Shown here in pieces: positions 53,487 to 62,160 of a stretch of 64,000 nt of DNA (its first letter is position 1; the number at the start of each line of letters is the position of its first letter). Origin of the DNA: Ruegeria lacuscaerulensis (GTDB lineage: Bacteria > Pseudomonadota > Alphaproteobacteria > Rhodobacterales > Rhodobacteraceae); NCBI RefSeq assembly GCF_013033355.1, contig NZ_WQDY01000011.1, positions 113,486 to 177,485 of the forward strand. The letters run 5' to 3'. The notes under the pieces were generated by a model, which worked only from the letters and a program-made list of their open reading frames with translations, ran no database searches and was not told the origin of the DNA. A program made the translations under genes and the position numbers.

Positions 53487-54650
53487 GTGTTCAAGAGCCA
53501 ATTGTCCCAATCAAATCCGTTTGCTAACGTCGTCCACGCGTCGGGGAGGGCGCCTAAACCAAAAATGCTGGACTATTCGCATAACGCTTGGCTTGTGGCA
53601 GCCTCGTTAGCTGTGGCGCTGATGGCGGGGTTTACCGGCCTTTATCTTACGCATGGCGCATCGAAGCTGGACGACCAGCGCCGTAAGATCATCGTGGCGC
53701 TGGCTGCGGTGGTTCTGGGCGGCGGCATCTGGTCGATGCATTTCGTCGCCATGCTGGGCCTGCAACTTCCGATCCTGTTCTACTATGACGCGCTGATCAC
53801 ACTGATTTCGGCTCTTGTCGCGATCCTGATGGTAGGTTTGGCGCTGCTGTTGCTGCATTTCCGGCCACGTTCGGTGCAGACCATAGTGGGGGCGGGCGTG
53901 ATCGTGGGCCTTGGCATCGTTGTCATGCACTATATAGGCATGGCCGGGATGGAACTGTGTCGCCCGGTCTACAACGTGTGGGACGTACTGTTGTCAACGC
54001 TGGCCTCGGTCGTGCTGTCGGTTGTGGCGATCTGGGTGGCCTACGACAACCGCACGCAGCGTAACATCTTGCTGGGAACGGCCTGTTTCGGATTGGCGGT
54101 GTTTACAATGCACTTCGTGGCCACCGGTCTGACCGATTTCACCGTCAGCGACAGCACCGGCGGGGCCGGTCCGGCACTGAACAATCAGGTGCTGGCGATG
54201 GGTGTCACCGTGGCGGTGTTCCTGATCTGTGGAGCGTTCCTGTTGACCGGCGTTAGCTTCCTTGAACCTGCTGCTGTTGTGGCGCCTGCTCCACCCAGCC
54301 CTGAACCTGCGACCTTGCGGGCAGGCATTCCGTTTGAGCGCGAAGGCCAGACCTTTTTCGCCACCCCGACCGAGATCGCCGCAATCCGGGCCGAAGGGCA
54401 TTATACCGTGCTCTATATCGGGGCCGAGAAACTGTTCTGTCCCTGGTCCATCACCGAGGCTGAAACCCGCCTGACGCCGGACGGGTTTTTGCGCGCCCAT
54501 CGCAGCTATCTGGTGAATCCCAAACATGTCTCCAGTTTTGAGCGTCACAAGGACAATGGCACTTGTTATTTCGACGGTGTGGATGCGTTGACCAAGGTGC
54601 CGGTCAGCCGGTCACGCCTGCCTGACATTCGCGACGCGCTGGGCCTTTGA
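53487..54650 (+). CDS. MHYT-sensor LytTR regulator (CoxC/CoxH-like)
   Basis: 387 aa from a GTG start, or 361 from ATG 53565 (MLDYSHNAWLV), which matches related proteins better. Seven membrane helices carry three MHYT-like motifs: SMHFVAML, VMHYIGMAG and TMHFVATG, thought to bind copper and sense O2, CO or NO. A C-terminal LytTR DNA-binding domain (about 285-385) has AIRAEGHYTVLY and FLRAHRSYLVN. Oligotropha CoxC and CoxH have this architecture, and coxMSL starts 139 bases downstream, so this is the likely CO-responsive regulator. Confidence 0.85.
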   Translation: MFKSQLSQSNPFANVVHASGRAPKPKMLDYSHNAWLVAASLAVALMAGFTGLYLTHGASKLDDQRRKIIVALAAVVLGGGIWSMHFVAMLGLQLPILFYYDALITLISALVAILMVGLALLLLHFRPRSVQTIVGAGVIVGLGIVVMHYIGMAGMELCRPVYNVWDVLLSTLASVVLSVVAIWVAYDNRTQRNILLGTACFGLAVFTMHFVATGLTDFTVSDSTGGAGPALNNQVLAMGVTVAVFLICGAFLLTGVSFLEPAAVVAPAPPSPEPATLRAGIPFEREGQTFFATPTEIAAIRAEGHYTVLYIGAEKLFCPWSITEAETRLTPDGFLRAHRSYLVNPKHVSSFERHKDNGTCYFDGVDALTKVPVSRSRLPDIRDALGL

Positions 54651-54789
54651 TCGCAACTCGTGCAGCCTATTCGTATTTCGTGAAACAAGCTGCGCGCCCC
54701 GTTCTCGTTGACTGGCACGGCTGACGAGGGCGTTCTTTCCTGACGTCAGGTCCCCCAAGGCATATTGCTCGGACCCAGGGAGGAAAAAC

Positions 54790-55623
54790 ATGATACCAGC
54801 CGGTTTTGAGTATCACCGGCCAGGCGATATCGCCTCGGCCATCGGCATTTTGCAAGAACACGGAGACGAAGCGCGCGTGATCGCGGGTGGGCACAGCCTG
54901 ATCCCGATGATGAAGCTGCGCATGGCCGAGATGGGCCATCTGGTTGATCTGCAAGCCATCGACGAATTGAAGGGCATCGAGGTCGGCTCCGACACCGTGA
55001 CCTTGGGTGCGATGGTCACGCAGCACGAATTGATCACGCATGACGGTCTGGCCGCTGCAATTCCGCTGATCCGCGAGGCGGCATTGCAGATCGCTGATCC
55101 GCAGGTGCGCTATGTGGGCACCGTCGGTGGCAATGTGGCCAATGGGGATCCGGGCAATGACATGCCGGGGTTGATGCAATGCCTGAACGCCACATTTGAT
55201 CTGTCCGGTCCCGATGGCAATCGCAGCGTCGCCGCGCGTGAGTTTTACGAGGCCGCGTATTTCACCGCCCGCGAGGATGAGGAAATCCTGACCCGTATCT
55301 CGATCCCGGTGCCCGGCGCGGGAGTCGGTCAGGCGTATGAAAAGCAAAAGCGCAAGATTGGCGACTATGCCACGGCTGCGGCTGCTGTGATGGTGGGTAA
55401 CGGAACGGCCTCGGTCGCGATGACCAATCTGGCTGACACGCCTGTGTGGTCCGAAAGCGCAAGTGCTGCACTGGCCGATGGCGATGTGAATGGCTGCGTT
55501 GCCGCGATGCTGGATGCGATCGAGCCCGTGGCCGACAACCGCGGCCCCGTCGAATTCAAGAAACATGTGGCAGGCGTCATGCTGCGCCGCGCCATCGACC
55601 GCGCCCAAAACCGCGCGGGTTGA
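54790..55623 (+). CDS. coxM: CO dehydrogenase medium subunit (FAD), CoxM
   Basis: 277 aa. FAD-binding motifs [13 protein letters not shown] (33-45) and [16 protein letters not shown] (about 114-129) are present as in the xanthine-dehydrogenase-type flavin subunit. It passes electrons from the iron-sulphur subunit to quinone. The ATG has GGGAGG seven to eight bases upstream. First structural gene of the operon; coxS follows after 14 bases. Confidence 0.95.
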   Translation: MIPAGFEYHRPGDIASAIGILQEHGDEARVIAGGHSLIPMMKLRMAEMGHLVDLQAIDELKGIEVGSDTVTLGAMVTQHELITHDGLAAAIPLIREAALQIADPQVRYVGTVGGNVANGDPGNDMPGLMQCLNATFDLSGPDGNRSVAAREFYEAAYFTAREDEEILTRISIPVPGAGVGQAYEKQKRKIGDYATAAAAVMVGNGTASVAMTNLADTPVWSESASAALADGDVNGCVAAMLDAIEPVADNRGPVEFKKHVAGVMLRRAIDRAQNRAG

Positions 55624-55637
55624 GGGGAGGAGAACCC

Positions 55638-56132
55638 ATGTCAAAAATGCACGTCAAACTCACCGTGAACGGCAAAGAGGTCGAAGGTCTGGCCGAGCCG
55701 CGCACGTTGCTGATCCACTTCCTGCGGGAAGATCTGAAAATCACCGGCCCCCATATCGGATGCGAAACCAGCCATTGCGGCGCTTGCACCGTTGATATCG
55801 ATGGCAAGTCCGTCAAATCCTGCACCACCTTCGTGGCGCAGGTGAACGGTGCCGATATCACAACGGTCGAAGGGCTTACCAACGACGATGGCAGCCTTGG
55901 TGTGCTGCAGGAGATGTTCCGTGAACATCATGGCCTGCAATGCGGTTTCTGCACGCCGGGCATGATCACCCGCGCGCATCGCTTGCTGCAGGAAAACCCG
56001 AACCCGACCGAGGAAGAAATTCGTTTCGGTATGGCTGGGAACCTCTGCCGCTGCACCGGCTACCAGAACATCGTCAAGGCGATCTCGGCCTCGGCTGACA
56101 TGCTGAACGCTCAGAAGGAGGCCGCGGAATGA
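55638..56132 (+). CDS. coxS: CO dehydrogenase small subunit (2x [2Fe-2S]), CoxS
   Basis: 164 aa. All eight cluster ligands are present: Cys42, 47, 50 and 62 (distal cluster) and Cys102, 105, 137 and 139 (proximal, CGFC...CRCTGY). These positions match the Oligotropha enzyme one for one. The start has GGAGG upstream; the frame extends into coxM but only this ATG fits. Its stop overlaps coxL by ATGA. Confidence 0.97.
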   Translation: MSKMHVKLTVNGKEVEGLAEPRTLLIHFLREDLKITGPHIGCETSHCGACTVDIDGKSVKSCTTFVAQVNGADITTVEGLTNDDGSLGVLQEMFREHHGLQCGFCTPGMITRAHRLLQENPNPTEEEIRFGMAGNLCRCTGYQNIVKAISASADMLNAQKEAAE

Positions 56133-58546
56133 ACGATCAAACTCTGACCCCCGAAGAACGCGCAGCCAACCTCAAAGGGATGGGCAGCTCGCGCAAACGC
56201 GTCGAGGACGTGCGCTTTACCCAAGGCAAGGGCAATTATGTCGATGACATCAAGCTGGATGGCATGCTGTTCGGCGACTTTGTGCGCTCCCCCTACGCAC
56301 ATGCCCGCGTTGTCAGCGTGAACAAAGAGGCCGCGCTGGCGCTGCCCGGCGTGATCGCTGTTCTGACTGCCGAAGACTTGTCGCCGCTGGGCCTGCATTG
56401 GATGCCGACACTGGCAGGCGATAAACAGATGGTGCTGGCCGATGGCAAAGTGCTGTTCCAAGGTCAGGAAGTCGCTTTCGTTGTGGCCGAGGATCGCTAT
56501 ATCGCGGCGGATGCTGCGGAACTGGTCGAGGTTGAATACGAGGAACTTCCTGTTCTGACCGACCCGTTCGAGGCGCTGAAATCCGATGTGGTCCTGCGTG
56601 AAGACCTTGAGGGTCAGACCGAAGGTGCGCACGGGCCGCGCAAGCATCACAACCACATCTTCACCTGGGAACAGGGCGACAAAGACGCGACGGAGGCTAT
56701 TCTGGCCGAGGCCGATGTGGTGGCTGAAGAGATGGTCTATTACCACCGCACCCATCCTTGCCCGCTGGAGACCTGCGGGTCGGTCGCGAGCATGGACAAA
56801 GTGACCGGCAAGCTGACGCTCTACGGTACGTTCCAAGCCCCGCACGCGATCCGAACTGTTGTGTCGCTGATCTCGGGCATTGCCGAGCACAATATCCGCG
56901 TCATCAGTCCCGATATCGGCGGCGGCTTTGGTAACAAGGTTGGGGCCTATGCAGGGTATGTTTGCTCGGTTGTGGCCTCGATTGTCACCGGCAAGCCGGT
57001 GAAATGGGTCGAGGACCGGATGGAGAACCTTATGTCCACCGCCTTTGCCCGCGACTACTGGATGCAGGGCAAAATCGCGGCAACGACGGACGGTAAGATC
57101 ACCGGTCTGTGGTGTCACACGACGGCGGATCACGGCGGCTTTGACGCCTGTGCGGACCCGACCAAATTCCCGGCTGGGTTCATGAACATCTGCACCGGAT
57201 CCTACGACATCCCGACCGCCTATCTGGCCGTGGATGGGGTCTATACCAACAAGGCTCCCGGCGGGGTAGCCTATCGCTGTTCCTTCCGTGTGACCGAGGC
57301 GGCCTATTTCATCGAACGGATGATCGAGGTTCTAGCCATCAAGCTGAACATGGACGCGGCCGAGCTGCGCCGGATCAACTTCATCAAGGCCGACCAGTTC
57401 CCCTATCAGTCGGCACTGGGCTGGGAATACGACTCGGGTGATTATCACACCGCTTGGGACAAGGCATTGAAGGCGGTCGACTACGAGGGTCTGCGGGCGG
57501 AACAGGCGCAACGGGTCGAGGAGTTCAAAGCCGGTAAGACTCGCAAGCTGCTGGGCATTGGTCTGACGCATTTCACCGAAATCGTTGGCGCTGGCCCGGT
57601 GAAGAACTGCGATATCCTCGGGCTGGGTATGTTCGACTCGTGCGAAATCCGCATTCACCCAACCGGGTCGGCTATCGCACGGCTGGGGACAATCTCTCAG
57701 GGTCAGGGTCATGCCACTACCTTTGCGCAGATCATCGCCAGTGAGATCGGTTTGCCTGCTGATGACATAACGCTGGAGGAAGGCGACACCGACACAGCAC
57801 CCTATGGTCTGGGGACTTACGGGTCTCGGTCCACTCCTGTGGCCGGTGCTGCAACGGCAATGGCCGCGCGTAAGATCCGCGCCAAGGCGCAGATGATTGC
57901 GGCCTATCTGCTGGAAGTCCATGATGACGATGTCGAATGGGACGTGGATCGGTTCTCGGTCAAGGGCGCGCCTGAGCGGTTCAAGACGATGAAGGAGATC
58001 GCCTTCGCCGCCTATAATCAGGCAATCCCCGGTCTGGAGCCCGGTTTGGAGGCGGTCAGCTACTATGATCCGCCGAACATGACCTATCCGTTCGGGGCCT
58101 ATATCTGCGTCATGGAGATCGACGTGGATACTGGCGAATGGGATGTCCGGAAGTTCTATGCGTTGGATGATTGCGGCACGCGGATCAACCCGATGATCAT
58201 CGACGGGCAGGTTCATGGTGGCGTGACCGAAGCGTTGGCCATCGCGATGGGTCAAGAGATTGCCTATGACGAGATGGGTAACGTTAAGACTGGCACGCTG
58301 ATGGATTTCTTCCTGCCGACCGCGTGGGAGACACCGAACTATATCACCGACTATACGGTGACGCCGTCCCCGCATCATCCGATTGGTGCGAAGGGTGTTG
58401 GGGAAAGCCCCAATGTGGGTGGTGTGCCCTGTTTCTCGAACGCGGTGCATGATGCGTTCCGGCCCTTTGGGTTGGTGCAGAGCCATATGCCGCATGACCA
58501 CTGGCGCATCTGGAAGATTGCCAATGGGCTGGGGATGCATGAGTGA
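56129..58546 (+). CDS. coxL: aerobic CO dehydrogenase large subunit, form I, CoxL
   Basis: 805 aa molybdenum-copper subunit that oxidises CO with water to CO2. The active-site loop AYRCSFR (381-387; Cys384 binds Cu) is the form I signature, distinguishing it from form II (AYRGAGR). The molybdenum-side glutamate is Glu759 ([10 protein letters not shown]). [12 protein letters not shown] binds the cytosine-dinucleotide cofactor. Both residue numbers are four below the Oligotropha Cys388 and Glu763. Complete and probably functional. Confidence 0.97.
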   Translation: MNDQTLTPEERAANLKGMGSSRKRVEDVRFTQGKGNYVDDIKLDGMLFGDFVRSPYAHARVVSVNKEAALALPGVIAVLTAEDLSPLGLHWMPTLAGDKQMVLADGKVLFQGQEVAFVVAEDRYIAADAAELVEVEYEELPVLTDPFEALKSDVVLREDLEGQTEGAHGPRKHHNHIFTWEQGDKDATEAILAEADVVAEEMVYYHRTHPCPLETCGSVASMDKVTGKLTLYGTFQAPHAIRTVVSLISGIAEHNIRVISPDIGGGFGNKVGAYAGYVCSVVASIVTGKPVKWVEDRMENLMSTAFARDYWMQGKIAATTDGKITGLWCHTTADHGGFDACADPTKFPAGFMNICTGSYDIPTAYLAVDGVYTNKAPGGVAYRCSFRVTEAAYFIERMIEVLAIKLNMDAAELRRINFIKADQFPYQSALGWEYDSGDYHTAWDKALKAVDYEGLRAEQAQRVEEFKAGKTRKLLGIGLTHFTEIVGAGPVKNCDILGLGMFDSCEIRIHPTGSAIARLGTISQGQGHATTFAQIIASEIGLPADDITLEEGDTDTAPYGLGTYGSRSTPVAGAATAMAARKIRAKAQMIAAYLLEVHDDDVEWDVDRFSVKGAPERFKTMKEIAFAAYNQAIPGLEPGLEAVSYYDPPNMTYPFGAYICVMEIDVDTGEWDVRKFYALDDCGTRINPMIIDGQVHGGVTEALAIAMGQEIAYDEMGNVKTGTLMDFFLPTAWETPNYITDYTVTPSPHHPIGAKGVGESPNVGGVPCFSNAVHDAFRPFGLVQSHMPHDHWRIWKIANGLGMHE

Positions 58547-58552
58547 TTGGGT

Positions 58553-58636
58553 TCGGATCGGCTTGGCCGATCCGACCGAACGGAGGGGGCCAGCCCCCTC
58601 CGAACCTCCCCCGAGGTATTTTTTGCCAGATGAAGA
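58553..58636. repeat. palindromic (REP-like) element between coxL and coxD
   Basis: Three hairpins in a row: TCGGATCGGC-TTG-GCCGATCCGA (58553-58575), CGGAGGGGGC-CA-GCCCCCTCCG (58581-58602), ACCTC-CCCC-GAGGT (58604-58617), then A and six T and GCCAGATGAAG. The last part resembles a dispersed sequence I remember from many Rhodobacteraceae intergenic regions. The hairpin plus T-run should also act as a partial terminator after coxL. Confidence 0.7.
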
Positions 58637-58649
58637 ATGGATCCTGGTT

Positions 58650-59516
58650 TTGACTTTGAGTGATGTGCAGAACGGATTGGCCGCGCAAGGCTATGTTGCT
58701 GATGATCGGTTGGCGATGGCGCTGCATCTGGCGCAGACTTTGGGGCGGCCCTTGTTGCTGGAAGGTCCGGCCGGGGTGGGTAAGACCGAGGTGGCCAAGG
58801 CTGTGGCAGCGTCGCGTGAGGCGCGTTTGATACGCTTGCAGTGCTATGAAGGGCTGGATGCCAGCCATGCGATTTATGAGTGGAATTATCAGCGGCAACT
58901 GCTTGCGATCCGGGCGTCGGAGGCGCAGGGAGGGGTTGGCGAGGCGCAGTTGTTTTCCGATGCGTATTTGCTGAAAAGGCCTTTATTAGAGGCTATTTCT
59001 CAGGATATTCCTCCTGTTTTGTTGATTGATGAGATTGATCGGGCGGATGAGGAATTCGAAGCTTATTTGCTGGAAATCCTGTCCGACTTTCAGATCACCA
59101 TCCCCGAGCTTGGGACGGTCGAAGCGACGACTCGGCCCATTGTGATCCTGACCGCCAATGGGACGCGTGATTTATCGGACGCCTTACGTCGGCGGTGTCT
59201 TTACAGTTTCCTTGATTACCCCTCGAAAGAGGTTGAAATGGCGATCCTTCGGGCGCGGATGCCCGAGGTTGAAGGCGTGCTGGCGCGGCAGATCATTGGG
59301 GTCGTACAGGCGTTACGCAAAGAAGATTTGGAAAAGACGCCGGGCATTGCAGAGATGCTGGACTGGGCTGCAGCCCTGTCAGGTTTGGGCGTCAACGACA
59401 TGGCGCAATCGCGCGATGCTGTGCAGGCGACGCTTGTATGTTTGTTGAAGACGGCTGCGGACTATGACGCGGCTCCGCCCGAGGTGATGGACCGGCTGAT
59501 CGGAAAGGTGGCGTGA
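58650..59516 (+). CDS. coxD: AAA+ ATPase CoxD (MoxR family), CO dehydrogenase maturation
   Basis: 288 aa from a TTG start. Walker A GPAGVGKT (39-46), Walker B LLIDEIDRADEEFEAYLLE, sensor region ILTANGTRDLSDALRRRC. CoxD activates the CuSMoO2 cluster of CoxL. I start at TTG 58650 (TLSDVQNGLAAQGYVADDRL) because homologues begin there; the in-frame ATG at 58539 would read through the palindromic repeat element and add 37 non-homologous residues. The stop overlaps coxE. Confidence 0.88.
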   Translation: MTLSDVQNGLAAQGYVADDRLAMALHLAQTLGRPLLLEGPAGVGKTEVAKAVAASREARLIRLQCYEGLDASHAIYEWNYQRQLLAIRASEAQGGVGEAQLFSDAYLLKRPLLEAISQDIPPVLLIDEIDRADEEFEAYLLEILSDFQITIPELGTVEATTRPIVILTANGTRDLSDALRRRCLYSFLDYPSKEVEMAILRARMPEVEGVLARQIIGVVQALRKEDLEKTPGIAEMLDWAAALSGLGVNDMAQSRDAVQATLVCLLKTAADYDAAPPEVMDRLIGKVA

Positions 59517-60703
59517 TGCAGGTCACGCGGTTTCCTTCTCGGGCTGATGGGTTGGCAGATCGGATGTCTGGGTTCATCGCGCATTTGCGGTCGAACGGGC
59601 TTCGAGTTGGTCCGGGTGAGACCGCGGATGCGTTGTCTGCATTGTCTCAGATCACGGCGACGGATGCGGATCAGGCCCGCCGGGCGCTATGTGTGTTGCT
59701 GGCGAGCGACGCCGAGGATTGGCGCCGTTTTGACGATTTGTTCGATGCATATTGGTTCAACGTTGGAAAGCAGCGAGAAGGGGTCGCACAAACGAGCCAC
59801 GTGAGGGTGCAATCTGCCAAACCCATGATTTGGCAGGATGCCGCGCATTCCGACGAACAGGGTGCGGAAAGCGCAGAGCAAGAGGGTTCTGCCGATCAGG
59901 GCGAAGGCGATGCCGAGGGGACTGATGGCAAGTTGATTGCGACACGCACAGTCAACCTGTCACGCAGGGACCTGCGCGAGTTGATGGATGACGAGGCTCT
60001 AAAACAGGCTGAAAAGGCGGCCTTGATGTTGGCACGTGCCATTCGTGATCGGCGGTCGCGTCGCAGAAAGCAAGCGTTGCGGGGCGCTACGTTGGATATG
60101 CGGAGGATACAACGGGCAAGTCTTGCACGAGGGGGTGAGCCGATTGATTTGTATCGCCGCGCCAAGCCGCCGCGTCCGATGCGGATCGTAGCGCTGTGTG
60201 ATGTCAGCGGGTCGATGACTGTTTATTCGCGGGTGTTTCTGGCCTTTCTCAAAGGTCTGATCGGTAGCGGGACTGAAGCGGATGCTTATCTGTTTCACAC
60301 GCGCCTGATGCGGGTGACGGACGCCCTTCGTGATCACGACTCGATCCGTGCAGCTGGGCGGCTATCCTTGATGGCCGAGGGGTTCGGCGGCGGCACCGAC
60401 ATTTCGGGTAGCTTGGAAAGCTTTCTGAACGGCTATGGCGCGCGTGCTTTGAACGGGCGGACCATCGTTCTGATCCTGTCGGACGGCTATTGCAGTTCGG
60501 ATCCGCAGGCGCTGAGCGCAGTTCTGGCGCGCATCCGGCGCAAGTCACGGCGCATCGTCTGGTTGAACCCGTTGAAGGGATGGAAAGACTACCAACCCAT
60601 CGCAGCGGCGATGCAGGCGGCCGAACCCCATTTGGACGCGCACTTGCCTGCCAACACACTCGAGGCGCTGGCAGCGCTTGAGCCGCAGTTTCGCAAGTTG
60701 TGA
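59516..60703 (+). CDS. coxE: VWA-containing CoxE family protein, CO dehydrogenase maturation
   Basis: 395 aa. A von Willebrand A domain with MIDAS motif DVSGSM (near 228-233) and GGGTDISGS follows an N-terminal CoxE domain and a charged, acidic linker (about 105-145). CoxE works with CoxD to introduce copper into the CoxL active site. The ATG at 59516 shares one base with the coxD stop (TGATG); an in-frame GTG lies three bases earlier. Confidence 0.92.
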   Translation: MQVTRFPSRADGLADRMSGFIAHLRSNGLRVGPGETADALSALSQITATDADQARRALCVLLASDAEDWRRFDDLFDAYWFNVGKQREGVAQTSHVRVQSAKPMIWQDAAHSDEQGAESAEQEGSADQGEGDAEGTDGKLIATRTVNLSRRDLRELMDDEALKQAEKAALMLARAIRDRRSRRRKQALRGATLDMRRIQRASLARGGEPIDLYRRAKPPRPMRIVALCDVSGSMTVYSRVFLAFLKGLIGSGTEADAYLFHTRLMRVTDALRDHDSIRAAGRLSLMAEGFGGGTDISGSLESFLNGYGARALNGRTIVLILSDGYCSSDPQALSAVLARIRRKSRRIVWLNPLKGWKDYQPIAAAMQAAEPHLDAHLPANTLEALAALEPQFRKL

Positions 60704-60715
60704 AAGGAGTCTGAT

Positions 60716-61492
60716 ATGGCAAATTTCGACATATTCGACACGATCGAAACCCTGCGCCGAACCGGTGAGCCTTTCTGCGTCGCCACGGTGCTGCGCACAG
60801 CGGATGCAACCTCGGCCAAGGCCGGGGGGAAGGCGGCGATTGCGCGCGACGGGCGGATATTGGGTCATCTGGGCGGTGCCTGTGTGCAGCGCGCGGTGCG
60901 CAGTTCAGCGATACAAGCGCTGGTCAGCGGTGCGCCGCAGATGATCCGCGTGAAACCCTCGGACAAGGTGGTCGACATGACGGACCCGGATGGCGTGCAA
61001 ACCTTCAAAAGCGGCTGCCCCTCGGGCGGGACGGTGGATTTGCTGGTTGAACCGTATCAGCACGCGCCAAGATTGGTGATCTTTGGCACCTCGTTGATTG
61101 CCAAGGCGCTGGGCGAACACGGGACGCTCGCCGGGTTTAGGGTGACGAGCAGCACGCCCGAGACGGTCGAAGACTTGGGTATCGAGGCGCGCGACTTTGT
61201 TGTCGTGGCCTCGCAAGGTCAAGGAGACGGCGCAGCCCTTGGGGCCGCGCTGAACACGCAAGCCGCGCGGGTGTCGATGGTGGCCAGCCGCCGCAAAGCC
61301 GAAACACTCACGGAAAAGCTGATTGGTCAGGGTCTGGATCCAGCCCGCGCGGCGCGTCTGAAATCCCCTGCCGGGCTGGACATTCATGCTATAGATCCGC
61401 ACGAAATCGCCCTGTCAATCCTGGCCGAGATCGTGATGTGGCGAAACACGGACAAATCGACGGAGGTTTCTCAGGATGAAAAACTTGCTTAA
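60716..61492 (+). CDS. coxF: XdhC/CoxI-family protein, CoxF
   Basis: 258 aa with an N-terminal XdhC_CoxI domain (TVLRTADATSAKAGGKAAIARDGRILGHLGGACVQRAV) and a C-terminal Rossmann-type domain (LVIFGTSLIAKALGEHG). XdhC relatives protect and deliver the molybdenum cofactor to xanthine-oxidase-family enzymes; CoxF is the version found in cox operons. AAGGAG lies seven bases upstream. The last codons contain the start of a 32-codon small ORF. Confidence 0.9.
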   Translation: MANFDIFDTIETLRRTGEPFCVATVLRTADATSAKAGGKAAIARDGRILGHLGGACVQRAVRSSAIQALVSGAPQMIRVKPSDKVVDMTDPDGVQTFKSGCPSGGTVDLLVEPYQHAPRLVIFGTSLIAKALGEHGTLAGFRVTSSTPETVEDLGIEARDFVVVASQGQGDGAALGAALNTQAARVSMVASRRKAETLTEKLIGQGLDPARAARLKSPAGLDIHAIDPHEIALSILAEIVMWRNTDKSTEVSQDEKLA

Positions 61493-61574
61493 GCGCCTGT
61501 GGCCCGAGCGCCCGAAACAAACACCGGAACAGGCAACGGAAACTGCCCTTCTGGTTTTTCCGAAATGCTGTTGA
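61476..61574 (+). CDS. possible 32-residue small protein between coxF and coxG
   Basis: An ATG at 61476 with GGAGG nine bases upstream opens a frame coding for MKNLLKRLWPERPKQTPEQ... ending KCC. It overlaps the coxF end by 17 bases, and coxG begins 15 bases after its stop. The N-terminus is basic and amphipathic and the last two residues are cysteines. Such spacing fits a translated coupling peptide, but I know no family and there is no conservation evidence. Confidence 0.4.
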   Translation: MKNLLKRLWPERPKQTPEQATETALLVFPKCC

Positions 61575-61589
61575 ACAGAGGAAACGTGA

Positions 61590-62042
61590 ATGGAACTGAG
61601 TGACGAAATCCGCATCGCAGCCCCGCGCGACGTGGTTTACAAAGCGCTGAATACGCCCGAGATATTGCAGGAGTGCATTCCGGGTTGTGAAGAATTGATC
61701 CAGAACTCGCCCGAGGATCTTGAGGCCAAGGTGGTCCTGAAAATCGGTCCGGTCAAAGCGAAATTTGCCGGGCAGGTCACATTAGACAATTCCAACGCTC
61801 CCAGTGGATTTTCTTTGACCGGAGAAGGCAAGGGCGGAGCGGCTGGTTTCGCCAAAGGTGGCGCCGAGGTCACGTTGACCGAGGACGGGGCTGAGACAAT
61901 TCTGGCCTACACCGCGAAGGTCGATGTCGGCGGCAAGATCGCCCAGCTTGGCAGCCGTCTGATTGCAGGAACGGCCAAAAAGCTGTCGGGCAAATTCTTC
62001 ACCCGATTTGGCGAAATCGTAGCGGAACAAGCGGTGTCCTGA
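61590..62042 (+). CDS. coxG: CO dehydrogenase-associated SRPBCC protein CoxG
   Basis: 150 aa START/SRPBCC-fold protein: MELSDEIRIAAPRDVVYKALNTPEILQECIPGCEEL, then KIGPVKAKFAGQV and GGKIAQLGSRLIAGTAKKLSGKFF. CoxG recruits CO dehydrogenase to the membrane and is thought to carry quinone to it. The C-terminal extra region seen in some CoxG proteins is absent. It ends the operon just before a hairpin terminator. Confidence 0.92.
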   Translation: MELSDEIRIAAPRDVVYKALNTPEILQECIPGCEELIQNSPEDLEAKVVLKIGPVKAKFAGQVTLDNSNAPSGFSLTGEGKGGAAGFAKGGAEVTLTEDGAETILAYTAKVDVGGKIAQLGSRLIAGTAKKLSGKFFTRFGEIVAEQAVS

Positions 62043-62053
62043 TCAAAAAAGGT

Positions 62054-62082
62054 CAAGAACCGGCACAAACTGCCGGTTCTTG
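62054..62082. terminator. terminator hairpin at the end of the cox operon
   Basis: CAAGAACCGGCA (62054-62065), loop CAAAC, TGCCGGTTCTTG (62071-62082), a perfect 12-bp stem. The T-run is on the minus-strand side (complement of AAAAAA 62045-62050), so it would stop leftward transcripts best and rightward ones by stem strength. Confidence 0.7.
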
Positions 62083-62160
62083 CGCATTTGAGTTGACGAC
62101 AGGCGTGATGAGGGCGATCACCTTGCTGGCAGAGAGTTTCTCTGTTTCAGGAGAGGTGTG

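Noticed and set aside
57332..58540. 402-codon frame antisense to coxL (also 56111-57133)
   Set aside because: Opposite strand of coxL whose motifs are intact; composition rich in His, Arg and Gly, no family resemblance.
58539..58649. Longer N-terminus for CoxD from ATG 58539
   Set aside because: The added 37 residues are a translation of the palindromic repeat and do not resemble CoxD N-termini.
59797..59806. Additional parS-like CACGTG core in coxE
   Set aside because: Only the CACGTG core is present; the flanking TGTTT/AAACA arms are missing.
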